From Gammaproteobacteria bacterium (GTDB taxonomy: Bacteria > Pseudomonadota > Gammaproteobacteria > Steroidobacterales > PWYM01), in NCBI GenBank assembly GCA_007693855.1, contig RECU01000028.1:1-47256 (forward strand): a stretch of DNA of 47,256 nucleotides. The letters are read 5' to 3'. The translations under genes were made by a program, and so were the position numbers. Each line of letters begins with the position of its first letter. The first letter of the stretch is position 1. The notes below the pieces were generated by a model, which was not told the origin of the DNA, searched no databases, and worked only from the letters and a program-made list of their open reading frames with translations. Positions 16,412 to 27,630 of this stretch are shown here, in pieces.

Positions 16412-17818
16412 TCATGTCACTGCGCCCGCCGGGGCCGGCGTGTGCACCGGCATGCGGCGCATCAGGTAGATCACCAGCAGCATGGCCGGCACGCCGAGCA
16501 GGCAGGAATACACGAAGAACAGCGGATAGCCGACGGCATCGACCACCGCGCCCGCGGCGCCGCCGATCACCTTGCCCGGTAACGTCATCAGCGAGCTGAA
16601 CAGCGCGTACTGGGTCGCCGTATACGCGGTGTTGGTCAGGCCGGAGAGATAGGCGATGAACGCCGAGATCGCGAGCCCCCCGGCCAGGTTGTCGGCGCTG
16701 ATGGTGATCACCAGCATCCACAGTTCCGGGCCCATGAGCGCAAGCACCGCGAACAGCAGGTTGGTGACTGCGGCGAGGATGGCGCCGGCCAGCAGCACCC
16801 GCATGACCCCGTAGCGGGGCACCAGTACGCCCCCGAGCACCCCGCCGACGATGGTCATCGCGACCCCGTAGATGCCGCTGACATTGGCGATCTGGGCCAG
16901 CGTGAAGCCATGCTGGATGTAGAACGGATTGGCCATCACCCCCATGGTGATGTCGGTGACCCGGTAGAGCCCGATGAAGGCCAGGATCACCAGCGCGAGC
17001 TGGCCGTTGCGGGTGAAGAAGTCCACGAACGGGCAGACCACCGCGCCGATCAGCCAGCCGAGGGCATTGCGCAGGCGTTCGGGCAGGTGCGCATTGCGGG
17101 TCATGAACCGCTGCACGCGCGCCTCCATGAACACCGTATCGCGGGTCAGCCGGGTCTCGGGCTCCCGACTGGCCAGCACCGCCGCCACCCCGATCCCGAC
17201 CAGGCCTGCCATCACCGTGTAGACCCCCGTCCAGCTCAGAAAGGTGGCGATGTGCAGCGCGCCGGCCCCGCCGGTCAGCAGCGCCAGCCGGTAGCCGAAC
17301 ACATAGGTCGCGGCCATGGCCGCCTGGCGATCCGGCGGGGCGGCCTCGATGCGCCAGGCATCGATGGCAACGTCCTGGGTGGCCGAGCCGAAGGCGACCA
17401 GCACCGCAAAGGCGGCCATGCGCCAGAGCTCCTGCAGCGGATCGGTATGGGCCATGCCGAGCAGCCCCGCCGCGATCATCAGCTGGGCCAGCAGGATCCA
17501 GCTGCGTCGCCGACCGAACACGCGATGCAGCAGTGGCAGGGCCACCCGGTCGACCACCGGAGACCACAGCACCTTGATCGAGTAGGTGATCCCCACCCAG
17601 CTGAACAGGCCGATGGCCGTGCGCGAGACCCCGGCTTCGGTCAGCCAGGCCGAGAGCGTGGAGAACACCAGCAGGAAGGGCAGCCCGGCGGAGAACCCGA
17701 GACAGGCCATGGCGGCGATGCGCGGGTGCGCGTAGACCGCCCAGGCCTCGCGCCAGCTGCGCCGCGGGGGCGAGGCGTGCTGGTCGCCCTGGGTGCCCGA
17801 GTCAGAGCTTGTGGTCAT
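16412..17818 (-). CDS. ampG: AmpG-type muropeptide permease (MFS)
   Basis: A 468-residue major-facilitator protein with about 12-14 membrane segments. It resembles AmpG, which imports GlcNAc-1,6-anhydroMurNAc peptides for cell-wall recycling. AmpG-like stretches include GFSAGLPFLLVFSTLSAWL near residue 42, TYSIKVLWSPVVDRV, DVAIDAWRIEAAPPDRQ and NTAYTATQYALFSSLMTLPG. Its ATG lies 17 bases inside the end of the exonuclease III gene, so the two are co-transcribed. A PBP7-type endopeptidase at the left edge is another murein enzyme but belongs to a separate unit. Confidence 0.87.
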   Translation of the reverse strand: MTTSSDSGTQGDQHASPPRRSWREAWAVYAHPRIAAMACLGFSAGLPFLLVFSTLSAWLTEAGVSRTAIGLFSWVGITYSIKVLWSPVVDRVALPLLHRVFGRRRSWILLAQLMIAAGLLGMAHTDPLQELWRMAAFAVLVAFGSATQDVAIDAWRIEAAPPDRQAAMAATYVFGYRLALLTGGAGALHIATFLSWTGVYTVMAGLVGIGVAAVLASREPETRLTRDTVFMEARVQRFMTRNAHLPERLRNALGWLIGAVVCPFVDFFTRNGQLALVILAFIGLYRVTDITMGVMANPFYIQHGFTLAQIANVSGIYGVAMTIVGGVLGGVLVPRYGVMRVLLAGAILAAVTNLLFAVLALMGPELWMLVITISADNLAGGLAISAFIAYLSGLTNTAYTATQYALFSSLMTLPGKVIGGAAGAVVDAVGYPLFFVYSCLLGVPAMLLVIYLMRRMPVHTPAPAGAVT

Positions 17819-18575
17819 AGTCGATGGTCAACGGCGCATGATCGGAGAACCAGCTGTCCTTGTAGACCTGCGCCTGGCGGACCCGACCGGCCAGCCCGGG
17901 GGTGACGACCTGATAGTCGATCCGCCATCCCACGTTGTTCTCGCGGGCGCGGCCGCGATTGGACCACCAGGTGTACTGGTCGGGCTGGTCGTTGACCTGA
18001 CGGAAGGCGTCGACGAAGCCGCGGCGGCCGAACAGCTCGTCCATCCACGCCCGCTCCTCGGGCAGAAAGCCGGAATTCTTCTGGTTGCTCTTCCAGTTCT
18101 TGAGGTCGATCGGCTTGTGGGCAATGTTCCAGTCGCCGCAGACCACGTATTCGCGACGTCGGCGGCGCAGCCGTTCCAGATGCGGGCCGAAGCCGTCGAG
18201 AAACCGCCATTTGGCCTCCTGTCGGGCCTCACTGGAGCTGCCCGAGGGGAGATAGACCGAGACCACGGCGACGTCGTCGAACTGCGCCTCGACATAGCGC
18301 CCCTCGGCGTCGAACTCCTCGATACCAAGTGCGGTGATGATGCGTTGCGGGCGCCGGCGGGTGTACAACGCCACGCCGCTGTAGCCTGGCTTCACCGCGT
18401 CGACATACCAGCAGTGATAGCCCTCCGGACGGAACGCGGGATCGCTCAGCTGGTGTTGCTGGGCCTTGGTTTCCTGGATGCAGACGACGTCGGCGGCCTG
18501 GGCGGCGAGCCAGTCGAAGAAGCCTTTTCTATGCGCGGCACGGATGCCGTTGGCGTTCAGGGTAATGATGCGCAT
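17802..18575 (-). CDS. xthA: Exodeoxyribonuclease III
   Basis: A 257-residue AP endonuclease / 3'-5' exonuclease of the ExoIII (AP endonuclease 1) family. Active-site blocks are in order: LNANGIRAAHRKG, IQETKAQ (metal-binding Glu), SVYLPSG, GDWNIAHKPIDLKNW, GWRIDYQ and SDHAPLTIDY with the catalytic Asp-His. I chose the ATG at 18575, where the conserved MRIITLNANG begins. A further-upstream start at 18623 would add a non-conserved hydrophobic leader. It is divergent from pyrE, a frequent gammaproteobacterial arrangement. Confidence 0.95.
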   Translation of the reverse strand: MRIITLNANGIRAAHRKGFFDWLAAQAADVVCIQETKAQQHQLSDPAFRPEGYHCWYVDAVKPGYSGVALYTRRRPQRIITALGIEEFDAEGRYVEAQFDDVAVVSVYLPSGSSSEARQEAKWRFLDGFGPHLERLRRRRREYVVCGDWNIAHKPIDLKNWKSNQKNSGFLPEERAWMDELFGRRGFVDAFRQVNDQPDQYTWWSNRGRARENNVGWRIDYQVVTPGLAGRVRQAQVYKDSWFSDHAPLTIDYDHKL

Positions 18576-18628
18576 CAACCGGGAAAGCTCCAGAGCAACA
18601 GACAGGAGGGTCGCGGCCTGCAAGAGAC

Positions 18629-18657
18629 CTGACCGGACAAGGTGTCGGGTGTATCAT
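18629..18657 (+). promoter_or_regulatory. Probable sigma-70 promoter of pyrE
   Basis: -35 CTGACC (18629-18634) and -10 TATCAT (18652-18657) are 17 bp apart, matching 4 and 5 of 6 consensus bases. The expected start is about 22 bases before the pyrE ATG. Confidence 0.5.
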
Positions 18658-18686
18658 AATCGCTCATCCGTAGCGCAGCCGCCCAC

Positions 18687-19349
18687 ATGCAGGCCTACAA
18701 ATCACAATTCCTCGAGCTGGCGCTGGAACTCGGCGTGCTCAAATTCGGCGAGTTTCGCCTGAAATCGGGACGCGTCAGCCCGTATTTCTTCAATGCCGGG
18801 CTGTTCAACACCGGCTACGCGGCCGCCAAGCTGGGCCGCTACTATGCCGCGGCCATCATCGATTCCGGAATCGAGTTCGACATGCTCTTCGGGCCGGCCT
18901 ACAAGGGCATCCCGCTGGTGGCGCTCGCCGCCGCCGCGCTCGCTGAACACCACGACGAAGACGTCCCCTTTGCGTTCAATCGCAAGGAAGCCAAGACTCA
19001 CGGGGAAGGCGGCCTGACCATCGGCGCCCCGGTGGAGGGTCGGGTACTCATCGTCGACGACGTCATCACCGCAGGCACCGCCATCGGCGAAGCGGTCAAT
19101 CTGATTCGCGCCGCGGGGGCGGTCCCGGCCGGCGTGGTGATTTCGCTCGACCGGCAGGAACTTGGCAAGGGGACGCGCTCGGCCGTGCAGGAAGTCGAGG
19201 CCGCCCTCGAGGTACCGGTGCGCAGCATCGTGCGCCTGGAAGACCTCATCGAGCACCTCGAGGAATCCAGCGAATTCGGCCAGCACCTGCCGGCCGTGCA
19301 GGCCTACCGCAACCGCTACGGTGCGAACGGCGACGAGCTGCTGGCCTGA
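18687..19349 (+). CDS. pyrE: Orotate phosphoribosyltransferase
   Basis: A 220-residue enzyme that joins orotate to PRPP to make orotidine 5'-phosphate in pyrimidine synthesis. The PRPP-binding signature [17 protein letters not shown] is intact. Other family blocks are [28 protein letters not shown], and the flexible active-site loop [12 protein letters not shown]. The length equals the enteric type. It is divergent from xthA. Confidence 0.96.
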   Translation: MQAYKSQFLELALELGVLKFGEFRLKSGRVSPYFFNAGLFNTGYAAAKLGRYYAAAIIDSGIEFDMLFGPAYKGIPLVALAAAALAEHHDEDVPFAFNRKEAKTHGEGGLTIGAPVEGRVLIVDDVITAGTAIGEAVNLIRAAGAVPAGVVISLDRQELGKGTRSAVQEVEAALEVPVRSIVRLEDLIEHLEESSEFGQHLPAVQAYRNRYGANGDELLA

Positions 19350-19454
19350 AAACACCTCGCACTGCGGCACGGTTCGCGTTTTTTCGGTCGTGCACGTGAC
19401 CGGGCGCACATCGCGCCAGTAGGCGCTCCGGGCCCGGTCTGCTATCGTCTCGGT

Positions 19455-20108
19455 ATGTGCTTTGCCGTTCGTATACCTACTCTGGCAGCTCTGGCCATCG
19501 CCGGCGCGGCGATGCTCGCCAGCGGCCTGCTGGCGGCCAACCCCACCTATCGCTGGGTGGATGATCAGGGCGTGGTCCACTACGGCGATCGTATTCCTCC
19601 GGAATATGCCGATCAACGCAGCGATGTGCTGAACCGACACGGCGTCGCCGTCGGCAGCCGCGAAGGCGTGCGCACGGCGGAGGCACGCGAGGCGGAAGCG
19701 CGCGAGGCGGAAGCGCGGGCCGAGCGCAATGCTCAGCAACGTCGCGACCGGGTGTTACTCGACACCTACCTGTCCGTGGAAGAGATCCGCATGCTGCGGG
19801 ACCGGCGACTGGAAATGCTGCAGGCCCAGCTCGACGTCACCGCCAGTACGCTTGAACGCCTGTACCAGCAGTTGCACGACCTCGAGATGATTGCCGCGGA
19901 GTATCGCCCCTACAATGACGATCCAGAGGCGGAACGGATCCCGGAGGATCTTGCGCGCGACCTGGCCGCGGTGCAGGGTTCCGTGCTTGACTACGAGCGC
20001 ACGCTCGACCAGGGCCGCGAGGAACAGCTCCGGCTGATGGACCGTTTCGAAGCCGATATCCTGCGCTTCGAGGAACTGCAGGCCTACCAGCAGCGCCGAC
20101 GCCAGTAG
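19455..20108 (+). CDS. Exported DUF4124 coiled-coil protein
   Basis: A 217-residue protein with an export signal (about residues 6-28, ending GLLAAN). A DUF4124 domain follows with its hallmark YRWVDDQGVVHYGDRIPPE. A charged helical region from about 75 to the end is likely coiled coil. It includes a short repeat (AREAEAREAEARAE) encoded by a 15-nt tandem duplication at 19689-19718. DUF4124 is a small beta module common in periplasmic and envelope proteins, with no known activity. The start ATG is at 19455. An ATG further in would lose the signal peptide. Confidence 0.82.
   Translation: MCFAVRIPTLAALAIAGAAMLASGLLAANPTYRWVDDQGVVHYGDRIPPEYADQRSDVLNRHGVAVGSREGVRTAEAREAEAREAEARAERNAQQRRDRVLLDTYLSVEEIRMLRDRRLEMLQAQLDVTASTLERLYQQLHDLEMIAAEYRPYNDDPEAERIPEDLARDLAAVQGSVLDYERTLDQGREEQLRLMDRFEADILRFEELQAYQQRRRQ
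19689..19718 (+). repeat. 15-nt in-frame tandem repeat inside the DUF4124 gene
   Basis: Two copies of GAGGCGGAAGCGCG plus C or G lie head to tail, preceded by a degenerate shorter copy (19677-19688). They encode repeated Glu-Ala-Glu-Ala-Arg and probably lengthen a helix. The repeat could vary in copy number by slippage. Confidence 0.8.
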
Positions 20109-20118
20109 CCCGCAGCCA

Positions 20119-20589
20119 TCAACCTCTGCCCGTGTGGCCGAAGCCCCCCTCGCCGCGCTCACTGGCGGCGAACTCCGACACCACTTCGAACTGCGCCTGC
20201 AGCACCGGCACGATCACCAGCTGGGCGATCCGTTCTCCCGGCTCGATGGTGAAGGCGGCCTGCCCGCGATTCCAGCACGAAACCATCAGTTGGCCCTGGT
20301 AGTCCGAATCGATCAGGCCCACCAGGTTGCCCAGGACCAGGCCATGACGATGTCCAAGCCCGGAGCGCGGCAGGATCACCGCGGCCAGCCCGGGATCGGC
20401 GAGATGGATGGCGATGCCGGTCGCCACCAGCGCCGTCTCCCCGGAGGCGAGCGTGAGCGCCGCGTCCAGGCAGGCCCTCAGGTCGATGCCGGCCGAACCC
20501 GGTGTGGCGTATTCCGGCAAAGGCCAGTGCGGACCCAGCCTGGCATCGAGCACCCGCAGCTGAACACGCACCGCAGCGTGAGTGCTCAC
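20119..20589 (-). CDS. dut: dUTP diphosphatase
   Basis: A 156-residue trimeric dUTPase that converts dUTP to dUMP and pyrophosphate, keeping uracil out of DNA and supplying dTMP synthesis. All five family motifs are seen: [10 protein letters not shown] (I), [10 protein letters not shown] (II), [11 protein letters not shown] (III), [11 protein letters not shown] (IV) and [12 protein letters not shown] (V). The start is a GTG at 20589, overlapping the coaBC stop as GTGA, so the pair is translationally coupled in the common coaBC-dut order. Confidence 0.96.
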   Translation of the reverse strand: MSTHAAVRVQLRVLDARLGPHWPLPEYATPGSAGIDLRACLDAALTLASGETALVATGIAIHLADPGLAAVILPRSGLGHRHGLVLGNLVGLIDSDYQGQLMVSCWNRGQAAFTIEPGERIAQLVIVPVLQAQFEVVSEFAASERGEGGFGHTGRG

Positions 20590-21794
20590 GGGACCACCGC
20601 GGCATCTTCGGGGCGGCTGCGGGTGGCAATCAGGGCGATCAAGGCCTCGGCCAGTTCGCGCTTCGGCGCCCGCGCAAAGACCTGACAGCCTTCCTCGGGC
20701 CAGAGCACCAGCAACTCGTTATCCTCGGTGTCGAACGCCCGTCCCGGCCCAACCTGGTTGGCCACGATCATGTCGAGCTGCTTTCGCGCCAGTTTCTCAC
20801 GGGCATGGCGCTCGACCTCGCAGGTCTCGGCGGCGAACCCGACGGTAAAGGGCCGCGAGGCCAGCGCGGCAACGCTGGCCAGCACGTCCGGCGAGCGATC
20901 GAGCGTCAGGGTCAGGGTGGCATCGCGTTTCTTGATCTTCTCTCCGGCATATTCGCGGGGCCGATAGTCGGCCACCGCGGCCGCACCGATGAAGATGTCG
21001 CAGTCGCCCACCCGGCGGTGCACTGCCTCATGCAGCTCGGCGGCCGTCTCGACATCGACGCGTTCGACGCCCGGCGGCGTGGCCAGGGCCACCGGGCCGG
21101 TCACCAGCACCACCCGCGCACCCGCCTCACGGGCGGCGGCGGCCAGCGCGAACCCCATCTTCCCGGAGCTGCGGTTGGTGAGATAGCGCACAGGATCGAT
21201 GGGCTCGCGGGTGGGCCCGGCCGTGATCATCACAGTGCGGCCGGCCAGTGGCCCGGCCGGGTCCTTGAGCACGGCGGCCACCAGGGCCTGCGGTTCGAGC
21301 ATGCGCCCGGGGCCGGTCTCCCCACAGGCCTGATCGCCGATACCCGGACCGAGCAGGGTCACCCCGCGGGCCGCAAGCACCTCGCAGTTCGCGCGGGTGG
21401 CGGGGTGGGCCCACATCAACCGGTTCATGGCAGGGGCCAGGTACACCGGGGCGTCGGTAGCCAGGCACAGCGTGCTCAGCAGGTCGTCAGCCAGCCCGTG
21501 GGCCAGTCTGGCGAGACACTGGGCCGTCGCCGGGGCGATCAGCACGCAGTCAGCCCAGCGCGCCAGCTCGATATGCCCCATCGCCGCCTCTGCCGCGGCA
21601 TCCCAGAGGTCCTCGCGGACCGGGCGTCCGGACAGCGCCTGCAGGGTGGCGGCACCGATGAACTCGCGGGCGCCGCGGGTCATGACCACCTGCACTTCGC
21701 AGCCGCGTTCCCGCAGGGCACGCACCAGTTCGGCGCTCTTGTACGCCGCGATTCCCCCGGTCACGCCGAGGAGCACCCGCTGTTGGCCGGCCAC
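20586..21794 (-). CDS. coaBC: Bifunctional phosphopantothenoylcysteine decarboxylase / synthetase
   Basis: A 402-residue fused coenzyme A enzyme. The N-terminal CoaC flavoprotein half has [18 protein letters not shown], the catalytic His in [11 protein letters not shown], and PAMNRLMW. The C-terminal CoaB half has [35 protein letters not shown] and the KIKK loop. I chose the GTG at 21794 ([14 protein letters not shown]), which has GGGAG six bases upstream and gives normal family length. An ATG at 21899 in the same frame would add 35 non-conserved residues. dut follows with a 4-base overlap. Confidence 0.95.
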   Translation of the reverse strand: MAGQQRVLLGVTGGIAAYKSAELVRALRERGCEVQVVMTRGAREFIGAATLQALSGRPVREDLWDAAAEAAMGHIELARWADCVLIAPATAQCLARLAHGLADDLLSTLCLATDAPVYLAPAMNRLMWAHPATRANCEVLAARGVTLLGPGIGDQACGETGPGRMLEPQALVAAVLKDPAGPLAGRTVMITAGPTREPIDPVRYLTNRSSGKMGFALAAAAREAGARVVLVTGPVALATPPGVERVDVETAAELHEAVHRRVGDCDIFIGAAAVADYRPREYAGEKIKKRDATLTLTLDRSPDVLASVAALASRPFTVGFAAETCEVERHAREKLARKQLDMIVANQVGPGRAFDTEDNELLVLWPEEGCQVFARAPKRELAEALIALIATRSRPEDAAVVP

Positions 21795-21908
21795 ACCACT
21801 CTCCCGTGAATCGACGCCGGCCAAGCTTACGGGCGGCCCGGGCGGAATGCCACTCGTCGGCCAACTGCCGAGAAAGACCGCTCGCGACAGCGGCGACACA
21901 GGTGTTCA

Positions 21909-22559
21909 ATGGCCCGCATGACCACCCGCAACCCACTCATGGAGCGCCTCTCCCGGCGCGGTGTCCAAAGCCTGGAAGACAGCGAGCTGCTCGCGCTGGT
22001 GCTGGGGCGCAGCCGTCCGGGCGGCGCGGCCCGTCAGGTGCTGGAACGCGGGCGTGGCGTGGCGGCGCTGTTTCGCGCGCCCCGGAGCGCATTCCCGGGT
22101 CCGGCCGGGCTGATGGCCTGGGCCAAGCTGCAGGCGGCGCGGGAACTGCATCTCCGCAGCCTCGCGGAGCCTCTGGCCTCGCGCCCGCTGCTGGACCACC
22201 CTGCCGCCACCGAGGCCTGGCTGCGGGCCGCGTTGGCCCCCCTGGAACACGAGCTGTTCATGTGCCTGCACCTGGACAACCGCCATCGCCTGATCCACCC
22301 GGACGTGCTCTTCCGCGGCACGGTCGACGGTGCTTCGGTCTACCCTCGTGAGGTCGTCAAAAGCGCGCTGGCCCACAATGCCGCCGCGGTCATCCTGGCG
22401 CACAATCATCCCTCGGGCGTCGCCGAGCCCAGCATCGCCGATGAACAGATCACCCGCCGCCTGCGCGCCGCCCTGGGACTGGTCGATATCCGGGTGCTGG
22501 ATCACCTGGTCGTCAGCGCCGGCGGCTGCGTGTCGCTGGCGGCACGGGGCCTGCTCTGA
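21909..22559 (+). CDS. radC: RadC family JAB/MPN domain protein
   Basis: A 216-residue RadC (YicR) protein. The N-terminal helix-hairpin region (RLSRRGVQSLEDSELLALVLG) is followed by the MPN domain with its JAMM metal site: HxH plus downstream Ser and Asp in LAHNHPSGVAEPSIADEQ. The old DNA-repair assignment of RadC has been withdrawn for E. coli, and the role is unclear. Two starts are possible, ATG 21909 and ATG 21918. It sits just ahead of rpmB-rpmG, a widespread gammaproteobacterial order, and divergent from coaBC. Confidence 0.93.
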   Translation: MARMTTRNPLMERLSRRGVQSLEDSELLALVLGRSRPGGAARQVLERGRGVAALFRAPRSAFPGPAGLMAWAKLQAARELHLRSLAEPLASRPLLDHPAATEAWLRAALAPLEHELFMCLHLDNRHRLIHPDVLFRGTVDGASVYPREVVKSALAHNAAAVILAHNHPSGVAEPSIADEQITRRLRAALGLVDIRVLDHLVVSAGGCVSLAARGLL

Positions 22560-22581
22560 GCCTGGGGGCCTACAACACGTA

Positions 22582-22610
22582 TTGCCCTGCCGCGGGACAG
22601 CGGGTAGAAT
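22582..22610 (+). promoter_or_regulatory. Sigma-70 promoter of rpmB-rpmG
   Basis: -35 TTGCCC (22582-22587) and -10 TAGAAT (22605-22610) are separated by 17 bp, matching 4 and 5 of 6. The predicted leader is about 55 nt. Confidence 0.6.
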
Positions 22611-22672
22611 CCCCGCTCTTTTGTCGGGCACCTCCGCAGCTGTGCCCGGGTCGTATGCGAGGATAAGTCATC

Positions 22673-22909
22673 ATGTCCAGGGTTTGTCAGGTGACCGGGA
22701 AGGGCCCGATGACGGGCAACAACGTCTCCCACGCCAACAACAAGACGCGTCGCCGGTTTCTGCCGAACCTGCACACGCACCGCTTCTGGCTGGAAAGCGA
22801 GCGGCGTTTCGTCAAGCTGCGCGTGTCCAACCACGGGCTGCGGACCATCGACAAGCGCGGCATCGAGCAGGTCGTCGCCGATCTGCGCGAGCGCGGCGAA
22901 AAGATCTGA
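22673..22909 (+). CDS. rpmB: 50S ribosomal protein L28
   Basis: A 78-residue ribosomal protein with the standard start [20 protein letters not shown] and the family end [17 protein letters not shown]. It has an L28 fold without a zinc-binding cysteine set (only Cys5 is present). It has its own promoter and a GAGG-type site upstream, and is followed after 13 bases by rpmG, as in most proteobacteria. Confidence 0.98.
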   Translation: MSRVCQVTGKGPMTGNNVSHANNKTRRRFLPNLHTHRFWLESERRFVKLRVSNHGLRTIDKRGIEQVVADLRERGEKI

Positions 22910-22922
22910 GGAGAACCAGGCG

Positions 22923-23078
22923 ATGCGCGACAAGATCAAGCTCGTGTCCTCCGCTGGGACCGGTCACTTCTACACCACCACCAAGAACCGTCGGCTCCAT
23001 CCGGAGAAGATGGAGGTGAAGAAGTACGATCCCAAAGTGCGCAAGCACGTGCTCTACAAGGAAGCGAAGATCAAGTAA
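22923..23078 (+). CDS. rpmG: 50S ribosomal protein L33
   Basis: A 51-residue ribosomal protein beginning [20 protein letters not shown] and ending [11 protein letters not shown]. There are no cysteines, so this is the zinc-independent (C-minus) form. An AGGAG site lies ahead of the ATG. A strong terminator starts 32 bases after the stop. Confidence 0.98.
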   Translation: MRDKIKLVSSAGTGHFYTTTKNRRLHPEKMEVKKYDPKVRKHVLYKEAKIK

Positions 23079-23110
23079 GCCCGGGCATCCCAGCCTTGGC
23101 ATAAGAAAAA

Positions 23111-23133
23111 GGCCCGCAGTTGCGGGCCTTTTT
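23111..23133 (+). terminator. Rho-independent terminator after rpmG
   Basis: GGCCCGCA and TGCGGGCC form an 8-bp perfect inverted repeat (in practice a 7-bp stem with a 4-nt loop) at 23111-23128, followed by TTTTT. AAAAA precedes the stem, so it can also serve the opposing desaturase gene, which ends at 23155. Confidence 0.92.
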
Positions 23134-23154
23134 CGTTTTCCGTCAGCCCGCGTC

Positions 23155-24351
23155 TCAGGCCGGCGCGTTGGCCTGTGGCGTCAACGCGTAGCCACGGACG
23201 CGTGCGGCGAAGTCCTGCAGCGACTTGATCCCCGAGTGCTCGGCCTCGTATACCCAGTCGGCAAGCTGGGCCAGCAGCTTCTCGTTGCTCTGGGCCGCGC
23301 CGTTCCACAAGGCCCGCAGACGCTCGCGATACTCCACCACCGTGGCCAGGGTCGGGCGGTGATCGAGCACTTCTGCCAGCTGCGCCCGTGCGGGCGCGTC
23401 AAGCAGTTCGGGCTGGCGCACCAGCAGACTGCGGGCACGTCGGAGCAGCGCGTTGCTGCCCTGGCGCAGCTCCATCCGAAACACCGGGAGAGTGACGTGA
23501 CGGGTGTATTCACGCAGCACATGCATACGATTCACAATCACCGCGCGCAGCGTGTCGATGTCTACGGTACGCCCCGGCGCGGGCTTCACCTTCGGCCGCG
23601 GCGCGACCCGCCGGACTTTCGCCAGACCCACGGCCTGGAACACGCGAAGAAATGCCCAACCGATATCGAATTCCCAGGGCCGCATCGAGAATTTCGCCGA
23701 GCTCGGGAAGGCGTGATGGTTGTTGTGCAGCTCTTCGCCGCCGATCAGCAGGCCCCAGGGCACCAGATTGGTCGAGGCATCGTCGGACTCGAAGTTGCGG
23801 TAGCCGGTATGGTGGCCGAGCCCGTTGATCACGCCCGCGGCAAACACCGGCATCGCCGCCATCTGCACCGCAATGATGATGATGCCAGGAACCCCGAACA
23901 GCAGCAGGTCGAGCAGCACCATCAGCACAATCCCGGCCCAGGGAAAGCGCGAGTAGATCTTGCGCTCCACCCAGTCATCGGGCGTGCCACGGCCGTATTT
24001 CTCCAGCGTGGCCGGGTTGTTGGTCTCCTCGCGATAGAGTTCAGCGCCCTCGGTGAGCACGCGCTGCAGCCCGAAGACCACCGGGCTGTGGGGATCTCCG
24101 GGCTTCTCGCACATGGCGTGATGCTTGCGGTGGACGGCAACCCACTCGCGGGTGAGCATGCCGCTGGTCATCCAGATCCACAGCCGGAAGAAGTGGCGCA
24201 GCACCGGATGGAGATCGACGGCACGGTGTGCCGCGTCGCGATGCAGGTACAGCGTGACCGCCATCATGGTCACCTGTACCATGATGAACGCGGCCAGGAC
24301 GTAGCCCCAGAAGCTCAGGCCCAGCAGGCCGTACAGAAAATCAGCAGGCAT
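23155..24351 (-). CDS. Membrane acyl-CoA/fatty-acid desaturase, DesA type, with C-terminal extension
   Basis: A 398-residue membrane di-iron desaturase that would insert a delta-9 double bond into saturated acyl chains. The three histidine boxes are HRDAAH (37-42), HRKHH (74-78) and HNNHH (209-213). Four membrane segments lie around 10-35, 52-68, 138-160 and 163-178. The catalytic part ends near residue 260. A basic linker rich in Lys/Arg/Pro leads to about 110 extra helical residues (LRAVIVNRMHVLREYTRHV to the end) that are not part of the desaturase fold and whose end (HSGIKSLQDFAARVRGYAL) recalls the tail of ISL3-type transposases. It is divergent from mutM. Confidence 0.9.
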   Translation of the reverse strand: MPADFLYGLLGLSFWGYVLAAFIMVQVTMMAVTLYLHRDAAHRAVDLHPVLRHFFRLWIWMTSGMLTREWVAVHRKHHAMCEKPGDPHSPVVFGLQRVLTEGAELYREETNNPATLEKYGRGTPDDWVERKIYSRFPWAGIVLMVLLDLLLFGVPGIIIIAVQMAAMPVFAAGVINGLGHHTGYRNFESDDASTNLVPWGLLIGGEELHNNHHAFPSSAKFSMRPWEFDIGWAFLRVFQAVGLAKVRRVAPRPKVKPAPGRTVDIDTLRAVIVNRMHVLREYTRHVTLPVFRMELRQGSNALLRRARSLLVRQPELLDAPARAQLAEVLDHRPTLATVVEYRERLRALWNGAAQSNEKLLAQLADWVYEAEHSGIKSLQDFAARVRGYALTPQANAPA

Positions 24352-24517
24352 TATTCAGTCCTTGAAATCGTTGAAAAAAGGCTTGGGCGCACAGCATTCA
24401 TGGCTGGTATTACCCACGCCGTGACACTATAGGGCAGGCGGGGATTGCTGTCAGTGCGGAATCACACGTATGGCGCCAGCCCAGTGTTGACCGGTAGGCT
24501 GCGACTAGGTTCCCCCA

Positions 24518-25333
24518 ATGCCTGAACTCCCCGAGGTCGAGACCACGCGCCGGGGCATCGCGCCGCACCTGGAGGGCTGCATCATCGAGCAGCTGGTGGT
24601 GCGGGAGCGGCGGCTTCGCTGGCCGGTCGTGCCGGGCCTGGAAGCCCGCGTCGCTGGCGCCCGGGTGCATGCTGTCGACCGCCGCGCCAAGTACCTGTTG
24701 ATCGAGACGGACCGCGGCACGGGCCTGCTCCACCTCGGCATGTCAGGCTCGCTGCGGGTCGTGCCGGCGACGCTGCCGCCGGCCCGGCACGACCACCTTG
24801 ACCTGCTGCTGGACTCGCGTCGATGCATCCGCTTCAACGACCCGCGGCGTTTCGGCTCGCTGCATTGGGTCGACGACGACCCGGCGACCCATCCCCTGCT
24901 CGCCTCCCTGGGGCCTGAACCGCTCGCGGCGGCGTTCGACGGCGCGCATCTCTACCGGCTCGCCCGGGGCCTCAGGGTGGCCATCAAGCCGTTCATCATG
25001 AATGCCCGGGTGGTGGTGGGGGTGGGCAACATCTATGCCTCGGAAGCGCTGTTCCGCGCCGGCATCCACCCGCGCCGGCCGGCAGGCCGGGTGTCGCTGG
25101 CGCGGATGCAGCGCCTGGCGGCCGCGATCCGTGAGGTCCTGGCCGCGGCGATCGAGGCCGGCGGCACCACGCTGCGCGATTTCACCGACAGCGACGGCCG
25201 GCCGGGCTATTTCCGCCAGCACCTGCAGGTGTATGGCAGAGCGGATGCGCCCTGCCCGGGCTGTGGCGCGCCGCTGCGCCAGGAGGTCATTGGCCAGCGC
25301 GCGAGCTATTTCTGCCCGCGCTGCCAGCGCTAG
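24518..25333 (+). CDS. mutM: Formamidopyrimidine-DNA glycosylase
   Basis: A 271-residue Fpg enzyme that excises 8-oxoguanine and formamidopyrimidines. The N-terminal catalytic [13 protein letters not shown] (Pro at position 2 is the nucleophile after Met removal), [10 protein letters not shown], the H2TH element with [19 protein letters not shown], and the zinc finger at Cys246, Cys249, Cys266 and Cys269 are all intact. With MutY in the same window, two of the three 'GO' system enzymes are present, but they are not co-transcribed. Confidence 0.97.
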   Translation: MPELPEVETTRRGIAPHLEGCIIEQLVVRERRLRWPVVPGLEARVAGARVHAVDRRAKYLLIETDRGTGLLHLGMSGSLRVVPATLPPARHDHLDLLLDSRRCIRFNDPRRFGSLHWVDDDPATHPLLASLGPEPLAAAFDGAHLYRLARGLRVAIKPFIMNARVVVGVGNIYASEALFRAGIHPRRPAGRVSLARMQRLAAAIREVLAAAIEAGGTTLRDFTDSDGRPGYFRQHLQVYGRADAPCPGCGAPLRQEVIGQRASYFCPRCQR

Positions 25334-25369
25334 GGGAGCGCGTCCCAGAGCACGTCCCAACAAGGCCTG

Positions 25370-27582
<2,213 letters not shown>

Positions 27583-27630
27583 TCATTATTGTGGTGACCG
27601 AATCCCACGGCACTGGTGCTGCGGGCCGGA

